A model generated the notes under the pieces. It saw only the letters and a program-made list of their open reading frames with translations, did no database searches and was not told where the DNA came from. A stretch of 64,000 nt of DNA from the NCBI GenBank assembly GCA_965203255.1, contig OZ241882.1, positions 992,001 through 1,056,000 of the forward strand. Reading direction: 5' to 3'. A program made the position numbers and the translations under genes. Below, one piece after another: positions 17,615 through 27,542 of the stretch (position 1 is its first letter; each line of letters starts with the position of its first letter). The stretch comes from JAPOUP01 sp965203255. Lineage in GTDB: Bacteria > Pseudomonadota > Alphaproteobacteria > Rhodobacterales > Rhodobacteraceae.

Positions 17615-19504
17615 TTAGTTGGATGCAGGTTCGATTTCCGCCATGAAGATCTTGAACTGCGTCCACCACCACCACGGGCCTTCATAGTAGTTTTCCGCCG
17701 TAGGGAAGTTGGTCCAATAGGTTGTATTGACCGGAACAAACTTCGAGGTTCCGACCATGTCGATGACAGGCATACCGACTACAAGTTCCTGGAGAACGCC
17801 GGTCCACAACTCCACAATTTGCGGGTCGTCGGATGGCAAAGCCACGGCCTTGTCGATTAAAGCCGAGATTTCGGGCGTCGAGAAGCGCTCGCGGTTGTTG
17901 CCCGTCGCAACGCCGTTGTCGACCACGTAGCGTTCGTGCCAGGTCTCCATATTATGGAACAGATCCGGAGCAACGGCACAGGACGACGGCCACCAGTATG
18001 AACCAACAGTGAAGTCACCGGTGTTGTAGTTCGTCCAGAACGGCCCGCCCTGAAGTTGCTGAACACTGGTTTGAACGCCGAACTTGTTCCATTCAGCGGC
18101 CGTTGCGAACGCCAGACGTTGGGAGAGAACTTCGAAGTCAGCCGGTGCGTTGATGATAATCTGCCACGGCTTGCCGTCTGGAAGCAGCCAGTTGCCGCCG
18201 CCGTCACGCGAGAAGCCTACGCTTTCAAGCAATCTTGCGGCTTGATCGTAGTCTTTTTTCCACCAGCCGACACCGAAAAGCGATTGGATTTCCACCGGAT
18301 CTGTCGGCAGTCCTTCAATGCCATCTGCTTCAAGGCGTTGTGCAATCCGAATAGCCGCTTGATCGTCGAATGGCTTGTATCCATCAGGCAATTCGAATGC
18401 GCGCAGCCAATCCAGCATCGGCCTATGGTAGGTCTCCATCAGAACTTCGATAGGCGGTGCGTTCAGTACCGAGATACGCGACATGCCCGAGAACGTGTTG
18501 ATACTAGCGTCCTCGATGCCGATGGCCAAAGCCAGCGCCCAACGAACCTGCAATTGATCATATGGGGGGGTTGCGGTGTTGAAGTGAATACCGCGCCCAC
18601 AAGGATCATCGAGGTTTGCGTATGGGAAATTCTCGAACCATGCTTCCGTCTTGTCGTTCCGACGGCGGAGGATGTCCCAGCTGTCAGGCGAGATATCCAT
18701 CAGCACGTCCAGATCGTTCTGCGCCATGGCCAGGACACGCTTTTCTTCCGGACCATAGAACCGGAAGAAAACATGCTTCGGCTTTGGGTCACCCTTGACC
18801 ATCGAAAGGTCACTTGTTGCGACGTCGTCGCGTAGGCTCCAAAGCACCCAATTGCCGTTGGGATCAATGTCGCCAAGTACGTAAGGCCCCGTCGTGACAG
18901 GAGGATAGAACGTGAACGTTGCGGGATTCTCATCTCGCATGACATGTTCGGGCATAATGCGGAACTGCGGTCCGAAGATCACAGAACCAAAGACCTTTTC
19001 GAATCGCGGCAGTGGCTTGGTCGTCGTAACATCAATGGTGTAGTCGTCGACTTTCGACATGCCTTCCAGATTGTCAACGATAACGCCACGTGCCGGCAGA
19101 CTCTCGGTTGCGAGAAGCATATCTGCGGTATACACGACGTCGTCTGCATTGAAATCTTCGCCATCACTCCATTTGATGCCTTCGCGAAGTTTTATGCGGA
19201 ACGAAGTGAACTCATCGTTCAATGCTTCGGGCATCTCGGCGGCCAGAAACGGGAACATCTGGCCCGTCGAGGTGTCAATTTCCCAAAGCGGGCTGAACAG
19301 CAGTTGGTTGACGCCGGCGGTGAATTCTACGCCGTTGAGGTAAGGGTTCATCAACGTTGGCGTGGTGATCGTGCCGTTCAGCATGTCCACTATCAGCGTT
19401 TCGGAGCGTTCGGTACCCACTTCAGTTTTCTCGGCAAGTACTGAGAACGGTGTTAGCAGCAGCGCAGCTGCCAAGCCTATTGGCCTTAAGTTTCGCAACA
19501 TCAT
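17615..19504 (-). CDS. ABC transporter substrate-binding protein, family 5 (peptide/oligosaccharide type)
   Basis: A 629-residue periplasmic protein. The ATG at 19504 follows GGAGGATCCA, and the N-terminus PIGLAAALLLTPFSVLAEK is a signal peptide. The conserved family signature is FRIKLREGIKWSDGEDFNADDVVYT near 100-125, typical of OppA/DppA-like proteins. It is the last gene of a six-gene operon (GH172 enzyme, two permeases, two ATPases, binding protein). Family 5 proteins bind peptides, nickel or oligosaccharides; the linked glycoside hydrolase points to an oligosaccharide here. Many Trp and Tyr in the C-terminal part fit stacking with sugars. Confidence 0.92.
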   Translation of the reverse strand: MMLRNLRPIGLAAALLLTPFSVLAEKTEVGTERSETLIVDMLNGTITTPTLMNPYLNGVEFTAGVNQLLFSPLWEIDTSTGQMFPFLAAEMPEALNDEFTSFRIKLREGIKWSDGEDFNADDVVYTADMLLATESLPARGVIVDNLEGMSKVDDYTIDVTTTKPLPRFEKVFGSVIFGPQFRIMPEHVMRDENPATFTFYPPVTTGPYVLGDIDPNGNWVLWSLRDDVATSDLSMVKGDPKPKHVFFRFYGPEEKRVLAMAQNDLDVLMDISPDSWDILRRRNDKTEAWFENFPYANLDDPCGRGIHFNTATPPYDQLQVRWALALAIGIEDASINTFSGMSRISVLNAPPIEVLMETYHRPMLDWLRAFELPDGYKPFDDQAAIRIAQRLEADGIEGLPTDPVEIQSLFGVGWWKKDYDQAARLLESVGFSRDGGGNWLLPDGKPWQIIINAPADFEVLSQRLAFATAAEWNKFGVQTSVQQLQGGPFWTNYNTGDFTVGSYWWPSSCAVAPDLFHNMETWHERYVVDNGVATGNNRERFSTPEISALIDKAVALPSDDPQIVELWTGVLQELVVGMPVIDMVGTSKFVPVNTTYWTNFPTAENYYEGPWWWWTQFKIFMAEIEPASN

Positions 19505-19514
19505 TGGATCCTCC

Positions 19515-20384
19515 TTAGCTTATGTTGCATGAAATTCCGTCGGGAATTTCTTCGGTAGTTTCCTCGAGTTCTGTCCACTTGACACCGATGCGCGGTATCG
19601 AGTTGATGAGCTTCTTCGTGTAGGGGTGCTTAGGTGCCGAAAACACTGTCTCGGGGTCGCCGGTTTCGACCAGTTCGCCGGTTTGCATGATTATGATCTG
19701 ATCGGCCAGGTAATGTGCCGTCGAAAGATCGTGTGTGACGTACAGGAATGATATCCCGCGTTCATTTCGGATTTCGCTGAACAGATTGACGATGTTCATG
19801 CGCACGGACGCATCGACCATGCTGACTGGTTCATCGGCCACGATTAGCTCCGGCGACGGCAGCAGGGCCCGGGCAATTGAGATCCTCTGGATCTCGCCTC
19901 CGGAGAATTGGTGCACATACTTATTCCGAACCCTTTCCAAAGACAGGCCGACACTGTTCAGGACTTCCTCGATAGCACGATTCTGATCACGCTCCTCCGC
20001 CAAAGCGCAGAGGTTAACCGCCGTGCGCCTCAGGTAGAATTCCACTGGGATATACGGACTGAACGCATCGAACGGCAGTTGTGCAATGGCCTGCACGCGA
20101 CGGCGAAGCTCAAATGGCGAAAGCCCTCTGGCCTTGCGATCGAATACAATGTCCTTCCCGAGTCTGATCGTGCCTGTGTCGGACCGTTTGAGACCCAGAA
20201 CCAGCTTTGCCAGCGTTGTCTTGCCAGAGCCGGACTCGCCCACCAAAGCCAAAATGCTCGGCTCTTCCGGCATGGTGAACGACACCGATTTGACAGCTTC
20301 AACGCGGATCCTGGAAAACAGACCGCCGGAGCGGAAAGTCTTGGACACATTATCCACGTGCAGTGATGATCTTTGCCCGCTCAT
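19515..20384 (-). CDS. OppF/DppF-type ABC transporter ATPase
   Basis: A 289-residue ATPase. The start ATG shares one base with the stop of the preceding ATPase gene (TGATG), so translation is coupled. Walker A is VGESGSGKTT, the signature is FSGGEIQR and Walker B is LIVADEPVSMVD. The tail HPYTKKLINSIP belongs to the oligopeptide/dipeptide subfamily; the usual Cys-rich iron-sulfur tail seen in the partner (GCRFADRC) is absent here. Works as one half of the ATPase pair powering the importer. Confidence 0.92.
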   Translation of the reverse strand: MSGQRSSLHVDNVSKTFRSGGLFSRIRVEAVKSVSFTMPEEPSILALVGESGSGKTTLAKLVLGLKRSDTGTIRLGKDIVFDRKARGLSPFELRRRVQAIAQLPFDAFSPYIPVEFYLRRTAVNLCALAEERDQNRAIEEVLNSVGLSLERVRNKYVHQFSGGEIQRISIARALLPSPELIVADEPVSMVDASVRMNIVNLFSEIRNERGISFLYVTHDLSTAHYLADQIIIMQTGELVETGDPETVFSAPKHPYTKKLINSIPRIGVKWTELEETTEEIPDGISCNIS

Positions 20385-21328
20385 CACGGCTCAGCCGCGT
20401 TGTGGCAGGCGACCACACGTTCGCCAAATTGCCGAGATTGAGGTTGCTTGCGGCGGCAGACGTCAGATGCTGACATGCAGCGGTCCGCGAAACGGCAGCC
20501 TGAGGGCGGGGTTGCAATGCTCGGCGGACGGCCAGAGAGGCCCGAACGGCGCTCCGTATCGTCGATCCGCGGCAGGGCGTCGATCAATCCCTTTGTGTAC
20601 GGGTGGCAGGGGCTATCGAAGATCTTCTGCGTTGGCCCTATCTCGACGATTTTTCCCGCGTAACAAATGGCAACGCGGTCCGTAACCTGGAAGTGCACCC
20701 CCAGATCATGCGAGACGATGATAAGTGTGTTCCTTTGCTGGCGTTGCAACCGCCGCATCAAAAGCAGGATGTTTTTCTGCGAAACAACGTCCAGCGCCGT
20801 TGTGGGCTCATCCGCAAGGACCAAGCGCGGTCGCGAAAACGTTGCCATTCCGACCAGCACACGTTGCAACATACCGCCCGACAATTGGTGGGGGTAGGAG
20901 GCAAACACAGTTGCGGGAAGTCCAAGTTCAGAAAAGAACTCGGTCAATTCGGCAAGGACAGCGGCCTTGCCGTGTTTCTGAAGCCGGGCCGGAAGCGAAT
21001 CCAGAACCTGCTGCCCGATTCTCGCGACAGGATTAAGGATGTTCACGATCTGCGGGATATATGTCATTTCATCCCACCAGAGAGATTTGACGTCTTCGAT
21101 CCCAACATCTCTGTTCTTGCTTCGCCAATTGATCCTGCCATCGAACAATTCGACCCCCGAGCCGATCTGGCCGTAAAGCAGTTTCAACAGGGTCGACTTG
21201 CCGCAGCCACTCTCTCCCGCGATCCCGAGGATTTCGAAGTCTGCGACCTCCAGCGACACGTTCGAGACCGCATGGATGTCGCCTGTCGTCAATCGATATC
21301 CCGCTGATGCATTCTGAACCGAAATCAT
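20384..21328 (-). CDS. OppD/DppD-type ABC transporter ATPase
   Basis: A 314-residue ATPase. ATG at 21328 overlaps the permease stop by four bases (ATGA). Walker A is GESGCGKST, the signature is LSGGMLQR and Walker B is LVLADEPTTALDV. It ends with the oligopeptide-transporter C-terminal domain: HPYTKGLIDALP followed by the four-cysteine pattern GCRFADRCMSASDVCRRKQP, which in relatives binds an iron-sulfur cluster. Intact, and paired with the next gene. Confidence 0.93.
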   Translation of the reverse strand: MISVQNASAGYRLTTGDIHAVSNVSLEVADFEILGIAGESGCGKSTLLKLLYGQIGSGVELFDGRINWRSKNRDVGIEDVKSLWWDEMTYIPQIVNILNPVARIGQQVLDSLPARLQKHGKAAVLAELTEFFSELGLPATVFASYPHQLSGGMLQRVLVGMATFSRPRLVLADEPTTALDVVSQKNILLLMRRLQRQQRNTLIIVSHDLGVHFQVTDRVAICYAGKIVEIGPTQKIFDSPCHPYTKGLIDALPRIDDTERRSGLSGRPPSIATPPSGCRFADRCMSASDVCRRKQPQSRQFGERVVACHNAAEP

Positions 21329-22158
21329 TCTGTGAAAGCCTTTCCTCGGATCGTCGCCGAACGTTCCTCGATGCCCGACGAGATTAGAAAAAGTCCGATA
21401 AACAGAAGCACGACAGAAACGACCGGAGCGCCAATCCACCACCAGCGCCCGGCAAGGATCGCCTGATACTCAAGCGCCCAGTACAGCATGGTTCCCAATG
21501 TGGCTGTTTCGTTTTTGGACAGACCGATGACGGCGATGGATGTTTCCAGAACGGTGGCGACAAGCACGGTGTTAACGAAGTTCGCGGCCGTCCAGGCGCG
21601 CAGATGGGGCAGGAATTGCCAGAAGATGATCCTTATCCGGCTTTCTCCTGACATCCAGGCCGTCTGGACAAACCCGCGTTCGCGCAGCGACAGCGCAACC
21701 GCGCGAACCTGGCGCGCGGGGAAAGGCCAGTTGAAAGCCACCAATACCGCGGCGATGACCCCAAGAGTCGTCTGACCCAGCATGATGGCGGCGACCAGAA
21801 TTAGAACCGGGAGCACGGGTATTACGATCGTAGCGTCCGTCACAAAAGACACGAGTCTATCCGTCAGGCCGCCGACGTATCCAGAGAATAGGCCAATCAT
21901 CACGCCGATGGCGGTGGCAAAGGCGGCGACCACGATTCCAAACCAAAGCGAGTTCCGGATGGCCCAGGTCAAAAGCCAGAACACATCCTGGCCCTGGCTA
22001 GTGGTACCTAGCAGATAGTCACCGCTTGGCGGTCGGTTGCGTGGAACTGTTTGCCAAACCGTCGGATCTTCTGGCGCAAACCATGGTAACACCATTCCCA
22101 TTACGACAAAAGCGAATAGGATGTTGCCTCCAATGACTATGCGCGCATTGAGGTTCAT
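21325..22158 (-). CDS. OppC/DppC-type ABC transporter permease
   Basis: A 277-residue inner-membrane permease with about six hydrophobic segments. Its N-terminal region holds the OppC pattern NRPPSGDYLLGTTSQGQDV. The cytoplasmic coupling loop is ALSLRERGFVQTAWMSGES (about 157-175), the EAA-like motif. It overlaps the upstream permease and downstream ATPase genes by four bases each, which is strong evidence for one transcription unit. Confidence 0.92.
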   Translation of the reverse strand: MNLNARIVIGGNILFAFVVMGMVLPWFAPEDPTVWQTVPRNRPPSGDYLLGTTSQGQDVFWLLTWAIRNSLWFGIVVAAFATAIGVMIGLFSGYVGGLTDRLVSFVTDATIVIPVLPVLILVAAIMLGQTTLGVIAAVLVAFNWPFPARQVRAVALSLRERGFVQTAWMSGESRIRIIFWQFLPHLRAWTAANFVNTVLVATVLETSIAVIGLSKNETATLGTMLYWALEYQAILAGRWWWIGAPVVSVVLLFIGLFLISSGIEERSATIRGKAFTE

Positions 22159-23153
22159 CTGTAACGGATCCTCGGGTCGAGAAGCGGATAGAAGATGTCC
22201 AGCAGGAAGGTTGCGATGGCAACCGCTATGATCGAGACTTGAATGATCCCCATCATCAGGTTGTAGTCGCCTTGGCCGACGGCGGAATACAACAACAGAC
22301 CAATGCCGGGATACTGGAAAAGGATCTCCGTAAGGATCGACCCGCTGAACATCAGTCCGATTTGGATCGCCAGAATGGTGATCTGGGGCAATAGCGTGTT
22401 TGGCAGGATGTAGCTGGATACAACTTTTCTCTCGGGGATGCCGCGCAATCTGGCAAATCGCACAAACTCTTCCTGATCAACTTGGGACGATAGAGCCTTC
22501 ACCGAAATGACCCACCATCCAAATACACCGATCACGATGGAGAGTGCCGGCAGGAAGGAATTGTAGATGACGTCCCATACAAACTGCAGCGTCCATGCAT
22601 CGCCTCGGATCGTGACGGACAGCGGGAATATCGGAATGACGTAGGAAAACCCGATACTCAGCAGAAGCGCCAAAACATAGTAAGGGATTGGATAGAGCGT
22701 CAGGGCGACGAATTCAGCCAACCTGGATAGCTTTCGCTTCGGGTAAATTCCGGCCAGCAAGCCGATCAAATTGCCCAAACACCAGCCGATAACAACTGAC
22801 GTCACCAGCAATCCGATGGTCCAAGGCATGGCCCGGCCAATAAGCTCGCCAACCGTGGTCGGATAGGAAGAGAAGGAAACCCCGAAATCGAACGTCAGCA
22901 AGTTGCGCGAAATGAATCGCCAGTATTGTTCCCAAAGGGTACCTTCCAGACCGAACGCATCCGTCAGCGATTTTCGGACCGCGTTCATCTGCTCCTGGCT
23001 CATGGTCGCGCCTTGCTGAGACAGCGACCCAATGAGTGCTTCAATTGGATCCACCGGAATGAACCGCATCAGCACAAAAACCAGCGTCACTCCAACCCAA
23101 ACCAGCAAGCAGAGGTTGAGAAAGCGGGCCGAAATGTACTTCAGCGTTCTCAT
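22155..23153 (-). CDS. OppB/DppB-type ABC transporter permease
   Basis: A 332-residue inner-membrane permease. It opens with the standard OppB pattern: transmembrane LLVWVGVTLVFVLMRFIPVDPIEAL, then a periplasmic stretch. The coupling loop FARLRGIPERKVVSSYILPN is visible near 240. It begins seven bases after the stop of the GH172 gene, and overlaps the next permease by four bases. Forms the translocation pore with the OppC-like protein. Confidence 0.92.
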   Translation of the reverse strand: MRTLKYISARFLNLCLLVWVGVTLVFVLMRFIPVDPIEALIGSLSQQGATMSQEQMNAVRKSLTDAFGLEGTLWEQYWRFISRNLLTFDFGVSFSSYPTTVGELIGRAMPWTIGLLVTSVVIGWCLGNLIGLLAGIYPKRKLSRLAEFVALTLYPIPYYVLALLLSIGFSYVIPIFPLSVTIRGDAWTLQFVWDVIYNSFLPALSIVIGVFGWWVISVKALSSQVDQEEFVRFARLRGIPERKVVSSYILPNTLLPQITILAIQIGLMFSGSILTEILFQYPGIGLLLYSAVGQGDYNLMMGIIQVSIIAVAIATFLLDIFYPLLDPRIRYR

Positions 23154-23160
23154 GGAATCC

Positions 23161-24267
23161 TCAAATCACTTCGAGATGGTTCCGATCCTGCAGAGGTGGG
23201 AATTGCGCCGTCGGAAGTGTCTGGTACCAGAAAACAGTCGACGCGAGGTCATCTTGCCTTGGGAGATACCGGCGGGTTTCGAAATCTGGGTCGGTGCGCC
23301 AGCCGAGGCACTGAATTGTTACCCGCAGTTCTTTGGTGAACCGAACCGGATCAGCGATATGCCATCGGTACATGCCAAATCTCTGGCTTGCCCTGTAGGC
23401 GCCATCGGGCCGTATCACCTGCGGCAAGCCACAGTGCGGCGTCGTATATTTGACGTATCCTTGGTGCGCACCTTTATTCACGACGTTCAAGTCAAAGTTG
23501 TGCGAACCGCCAAAATAGTCTTCGGTGCCCGTTCCGCAGATCGTTGGAAAATCGCGATCATCATCTATAAAGAACTTGATTTCGCCTTCGCCCCACCAGC
23601 CATTGTTGTTGACGCCCCAGGCCATATAGCAACCAACGAACTGTCCCTGTCCCATTACACCGTCCAGCAGAACGTGATCCTGCATATAGGGAACCGGGTT
23701 GGTGCGACGAAACTGCGCGTGAAAGTACGCGCAGTCGTCGGGCACATCGCAAAGCGTATAGTTGATTTGATAGTAAATGGTGATGTCTTCGTCGTCGCGG
23801 TTCTCAAGCGTAATCCGGGCTCCTGTCCTGAAAGGCATTTCCCAGTAGCAGTTGTAGCCACGTGCGGGATTTGTGCAGACCGGAAGAGACGACACTTGGG
23901 CGAATTCGCCCCACCCGTTTGCAAAGAAGTCGCCAAGCGGCACTTCGACCGAAGGAACCTCTTGGTCATCCCAATACATACGCAGGATGAGATTTCGTTC
24001 GGATGCGCCGCCGTGGCACGTAATCCAGATTTGCTGGACTGCACCGCTACCGTCGATTTCGGCCAATGTGAATGTATCGTGCGGAAGAACTTCGACCGAC
24101 GGCGAGATCTTCCATCCCTTTCCGAGTTCGCGCGCGTGCTCCTTTCCTGTTCCGGACGCAGCTTGTCCTCCGCCGCCAACCGCACCATCGAAATTCTCTG
24201 CAGAAATCGAACGCGAGACCGCATCTGAGACTCGCGAAATGTTGTGAAGGCCAAGCCCAAGACCCAT
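23161..24267 (-). CDS. DUF2961 protein, glycoside hydrolase family 172
   Basis: A 368-residue protein. DUF2961 patterns: ELGKGWKISPSVEV near the start, IWITCHGGASERNLILRMYWD, VPLGDFFANGWG, and the conserved core GTGTEDYFGGSHNFD around 245-260, which holds acidic residues. The family founded CAZy GH172, whose members act on difructose dianhydride I and on D-arabinofuranosides. No signal peptide is seen, so it should act in the cytoplasm on imported substrate. It is the first gene of the six-gene operon with a complete peptide/oligosaccharide-type importer. AAGGGGGA precedes the ATG. Exact substrate cannot be predicted. Confidence 0.88.
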   Translation of the reverse strand: MGLGLGLHNISRVSDAVSRSISAENFDGAVGGGGQAASGTGKEHARELGKGWKISPSVEVLPHDTFTLAEIDGSGAVQQIWITCHGGASERNLILRMYWDDQEVPSVEVPLGDFFANGWGEFAQVSSLPVCTNPARGYNCYWEMPFRTGARITLENRDDEDITIYYQINYTLCDVPDDCAYFHAQFRRTNPVPYMQDHVLLDGVMGQGQFVGCYMAWGVNNNGWWGEGEIKFFIDDDRDFPTICGTGTEDYFGGSHNFDLNVVNKGAHQGYVKYTTPHCGLPQVIRPDGAYRASQRFGMYRWHIADPVRFTKELRVTIQCLGWRTDPDFETRRYLPRQDDLASTVFWYQTLPTAQFPPLQDRNHLEVI

Positions 24268-25506
24268 GGCGTCCCCCTTGTCTGTTCATTTTTAATCTCA
24301 GTATGCATATATGAGCCGACACTGCAAGCTTGAATTAAACGTGAGCCGGGGTTTTCAGGCCCGCAATTCCCGCCAGAATTTATTGTTGTTCATTATCAAA
24401 TTCTTGTGGAGCGCTCATGGGATTTCTTTCGTAGACTTTTCGTGCCGGGGCAGTATCCTGCGGGTGGTAAAATTGGCAAAAGCCGGGCTGGATAATGTCC
24501 GGAAACTCCTGCCAATTGTATCTGCAGATGCCCGGGATGCCCCGGGGCCTTTCAATGTAACACTGTTGACTCGACGCTGGCGCGGCCGTGCATGGCCAGA
24601 TCATGTCCGAGGCAGCGAAGGGAACGGATATCCGTCCCGGATATTCCGTGCTTCCCTCGTGGACTGACGTTCCGGCGGCATGGATCCGGTGATGTGCGTG
24701 GTCCTGGCCGTGAATTCCGGACCGGTTCGACCCAGCCCGGCCGGTTCCTGTGGACTGGGTCCGCCCATTTATATGAAAGGGACATCGAGTGAACAGTGTC
24801 CAGTTGAAAGCCCCGGGGCGGTCCGCGCATACCTCAACCACTGGCCCTCAACGACCTCAACGACCCCGTACGGCAGGCTGCTGAAGGAAAAGGACTTTCG
24901 CTTCGTCCTCGGCGCGGAACCCGGCGACCACAGGCTGCTGTTGGCTGGTTCGAGGCCAGCGACATCAGGGAGGCTTGGGAGAGGCACGACAAAAGAGCGG
25001 CACCATACGGCGGTCCGGATGGGACTACGGGCTGCCACTCAACGACGCTAGGCTCGACCTCGAGGTAAAAAGGTAAACATGTCCGTATATGATGAGACAG
25101 ACAGGAAAGGTAAGGGAAAAGGTTCCCTTGGGTCATCGGTCTCCCGCTCTGACGGGACACGGTGATGACCGTCATGCGGTTTGCCCGCCGCAGACGGACC
25201 ATGGAGAACGGGACGTTCCGGACACCGAGACAAGGGGCAATCGGAGGTCCGGGCACAATTGGCGCTGGGCTACGGCAGAAGGGCCCGGACTTGAGGTCAG
25301 GCGTGATGTCCCCGGCCCGAACCTCCCCAAACTGCATCTGCTAACCGCGCACTATCCTCATGCCTGCCTCAAGAGGAATTGCTGCCTTCTTCCTGATTTG
25401 CGCCGAAAGACCCCGAACCGGTCTCCTCAACGTGGTCCTCGATTAGGGAATACCGACTAAATCACGCGGCATCAATGGCTTGAATTCTCATTCTGCGGAC
25501 GCCAAC
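24268..25506. other. 1.2-kb region without an intact gene
   Basis: Contains the promoter of the GH172 operon at its left end. Around 24840-25075 the plus strand looks like decayed coding sequence: FEASDIREAWERHDKRAAP continues in another frame as YGLPLNDARLDLEVKR before a stop. No family was recognised. The rest holds only short frames on both strands. Confidence 0.4.
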
Positions 25507-26082
25507 TCATGGATTGTACGCCATACGACGCTCCTCCGCTGTCAGTACGTGCGGCACCACTATGGGTTTGCCGTCAACGAAATATGGCGAACCACCTGGA
25601 GCGATACCGATCATACTTGCCAAATGTCTTAGAGCCGCGAGACGCCTAATGCGGGAAAACCCAAAGTCTTCCGGTGGATGAGCGCCTTCAGGGGCCTCCT
25701 TACCGGAGAAGCTTCCGACGGCTGGACCTAATTCATCCTGAACCGCAGGCAGGGCCGCGAGCGGAACTCCCACGAATCGGAACTTCGGCGTGGGCGGCAT
25801 GTTTCCGAGAGGAGTACCGCAGCAACTGGCGTACCACCGCAACAGACCGTTCTCCGACATCTGAAGTGCTCGGAGAAGAGCGCTTCCCTGAGTGAAAGCC
25901 ATTCGTCCCGGAAGGGTCTGGTAAATCGCGGTGCCACCGTTAGGATCGAGAATGTCGGGCACCTCCAGAAATCTTGCGAAAGCCTGGCAATCACCGCAAT
26001 GACAGACAACGTGGCTGCCGTTTCTCGCCGATGCACCAAGCAGGTCCCCCTGCACCTTACCACATCGGCACGAGAACCTCAT
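25507..26082 (-). CDS. DUF6151 family protein (GFA-like zinc-binding)
   Basis: A 191-residue protein beginning MRFSCRCGKVQGDLLG; ATG at 26082 follows a GGAG site. Cysteine pairs CRCGK (5-8) and VVCHCGDCQAFA (about 26-37), then YASCCGTPLGN near 84, match the zinc-binding layout of the GFA/CENP-V fold. Members of DUF6151 have no proven activity; relatives of the fold bind glutathione adducts. It lies 23 bases downstream of glutamate dehydrogenase on the same strand and is probably cotranscribed. Confidence 0.8.
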   Translation of the reverse strand: MRFSCRCGKVQGDLLGASARNGSHVVCHCGDCQAFARFLEVPDILDPNGGTAIYQTLPGRMAFTQGSALLRALQMSENGLLRWYASCCGTPLGNMPPTPKFRFVGVPLAALPAVQDELGPAVGSFSGKEAPEGAHPPEDFGFSRIRRLAALRHLASMIGIAPGGSPYFVDGKPIVVPHVLTAEERRMAYNP

Positions 26083-26105
26083 GTCAGGACTCCTACGCTT
26101 TTCCT

Positions 26106-27542
26106 CTATAGGCCTTTGGCCCGGTAGCTTTTGGCGACACGTCCGATCGCTACCAGATAACTTGCGGTGCGCAGGTCGGTCACATCGTCTCGTTCGTTCC
26201 AGACCTCCGAGCATGCCTGATAGGCAATGCGCATAGTATCGTCCAGACCAGAACGCACCAGTTCCAGTTCATCTGCCCCGCGAAGGTATTTCTCCTTGAA
26301 ATCAGGCGTCATTGACCAAGCATCTCCCAAATGCTCATCGAGCCTTTGCAATTCATCCACGATCAGCTGATGCCGGGCCTCTTCCTGACGGCGGCCCATC
26401 CGACCGAATCGGATATGCGATAGGTTCTTGACCCATTCAAAGTAACTGACGGTCACACCACCTGCATTCGCATACATATCCGGGATAATTACCGTTCCCT
26501 TCTTGCGGAGGATTTCGTCCGCATTGGCAGTCACCGGGCCGTTCGCGGCCTCGATGATCAATGGAGCCTTGACCTCACTTGCGTTGCCAACATGAATCAC
26601 ACCCTCCAGTGCCGCCGGAATTAGAATGTCGCACTCATGCTCAACAACCTTGGCTCCGTCTTCGACATAGGTTCCTTCAGCATATCCCCGGACGCCACCG
26701 TGACTTTCAATCCAGCTGCGTACCGCATCGACATCAAGCCCGTTTTCGTCGACTAGCGCACCGTCACGCTCAATGATTCCGACGACTTTTGATCCGTCCT
26801 CATCCCTGAGGAACTTCGCTGCATGATAGCCCACATTACCCAGTCCCTGGACGATAACACGTTTGCCATCCAGCGTGCCAACCAAGCCGGTCCTTGCGAC
26901 ATCCTCAGGATGCCGGAAAAACTCGCGTAGCGCGAACTGCACTCCACGGCCTGTGGCCTCGACCCGGCCAGCGATTCCGCCAGCGTGCGGTGGTTTTCCG
27001 GTTACGCAGGCCCGTGCGTTGATGTCGGTTGTGTTCATTCTGCCATACTGGTCCGCAATCCATGCCATTTCGCGTTCCCCGGTCCCCATGTCGGGCGCCG
27101 GAACGTTCTGTGAAGGATTGATCAAGTCGCGTTTCGCCAACTCATACGCGAAACGGCGAGTAATCATCTCCAGCTCGTATTCCTCGTATTTTCGTGGATC
27201 GATTCGAAGCCCACCCTTGGAACCTCCGAAAGGTGCCTCAACCAAAGCACATTTGTAGGTCATCAATGCCGCCAGCGCCTCGACCTCATCCTGATTTACG
27301 CCCATTGCGTAACGGATACCTCCCTTTACCGGCTCCATGTGATCGGAATGGACCGAGCGGTAACCGACAAACGTTTGGATCTGACCTCGTAGCCGTACCC
27401 CGAACCGAACGGTATATGTTGCATTACAGACGCGAATTTTCTCTTCGAGTCCTGGTGGCATATCCATGAGTGCCACCGCCCTGTTGAACATGAGGTCCAC
27501 GGACTCACGGAAAGTCGGCTCTTTGGCAGCGATATTGTTCAT
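26106..27542 (-). CDS. Glutamate dehydrogenase (Glu/Leu/Phe/Val family)
   Basis: A 478-residue hexameric-type enzyme that interconverts glutamate and 2-oxoglutarate plus ammonia. The ATG at 27542 follows AGGA by five bases; an upstream start at 27569 is less likely. The substrate domain has KGGIRYAMGVNQDEVEALAA and the catalytic-lysine loop APFGGSKGGLR (about 107-117). NAD-binding is GLGNVGYHAAKFL near 232. PDMYANAGGVTVSYFEWVKN closes the fold. The length and motif style match NAD-type catabolic GDH of alphaproteobacteria. Confidence 0.93.
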   Translation of the reverse strand: MNNIAAKEPTFRESVDLMFNRAVALMDMPPGLEEKIRVCNATYTVRFGVRLRGQIQTFVGYRSVHSDHMEPVKGGIRYAMGVNQDEVEALAALMTYKCALVEAPFGGSKGGLRIDPRKYEEYELEMITRRFAYELAKRDLINPSQNVPAPDMGTGEREMAWIADQYGRMNTTDINARACVTGKPPHAGGIAGRVEATGRGVQFALREFFRHPEDVARTGLVGTLDGKRVIVQGLGNVGYHAAKFLRDEDGSKVVGIIERDGALVDENGLDVDAVRSWIESHGGVRGYAEGTYVEDGAKVVEHECDILIPAALEGVIHVGNASEVKAPLIIEAANGPVTANADEILRKKGTVIIPDMYANAGGVTVSYFEWVKNLSHIRFGRMGRRQEEARHQLIVDELQRLDEHLGDAWSMTPDFKEKYLRGADELELVRSGLDDTMRIAYQACSEVWNERDDVTDLRTASYLVAIGRVAKSYRAKGL

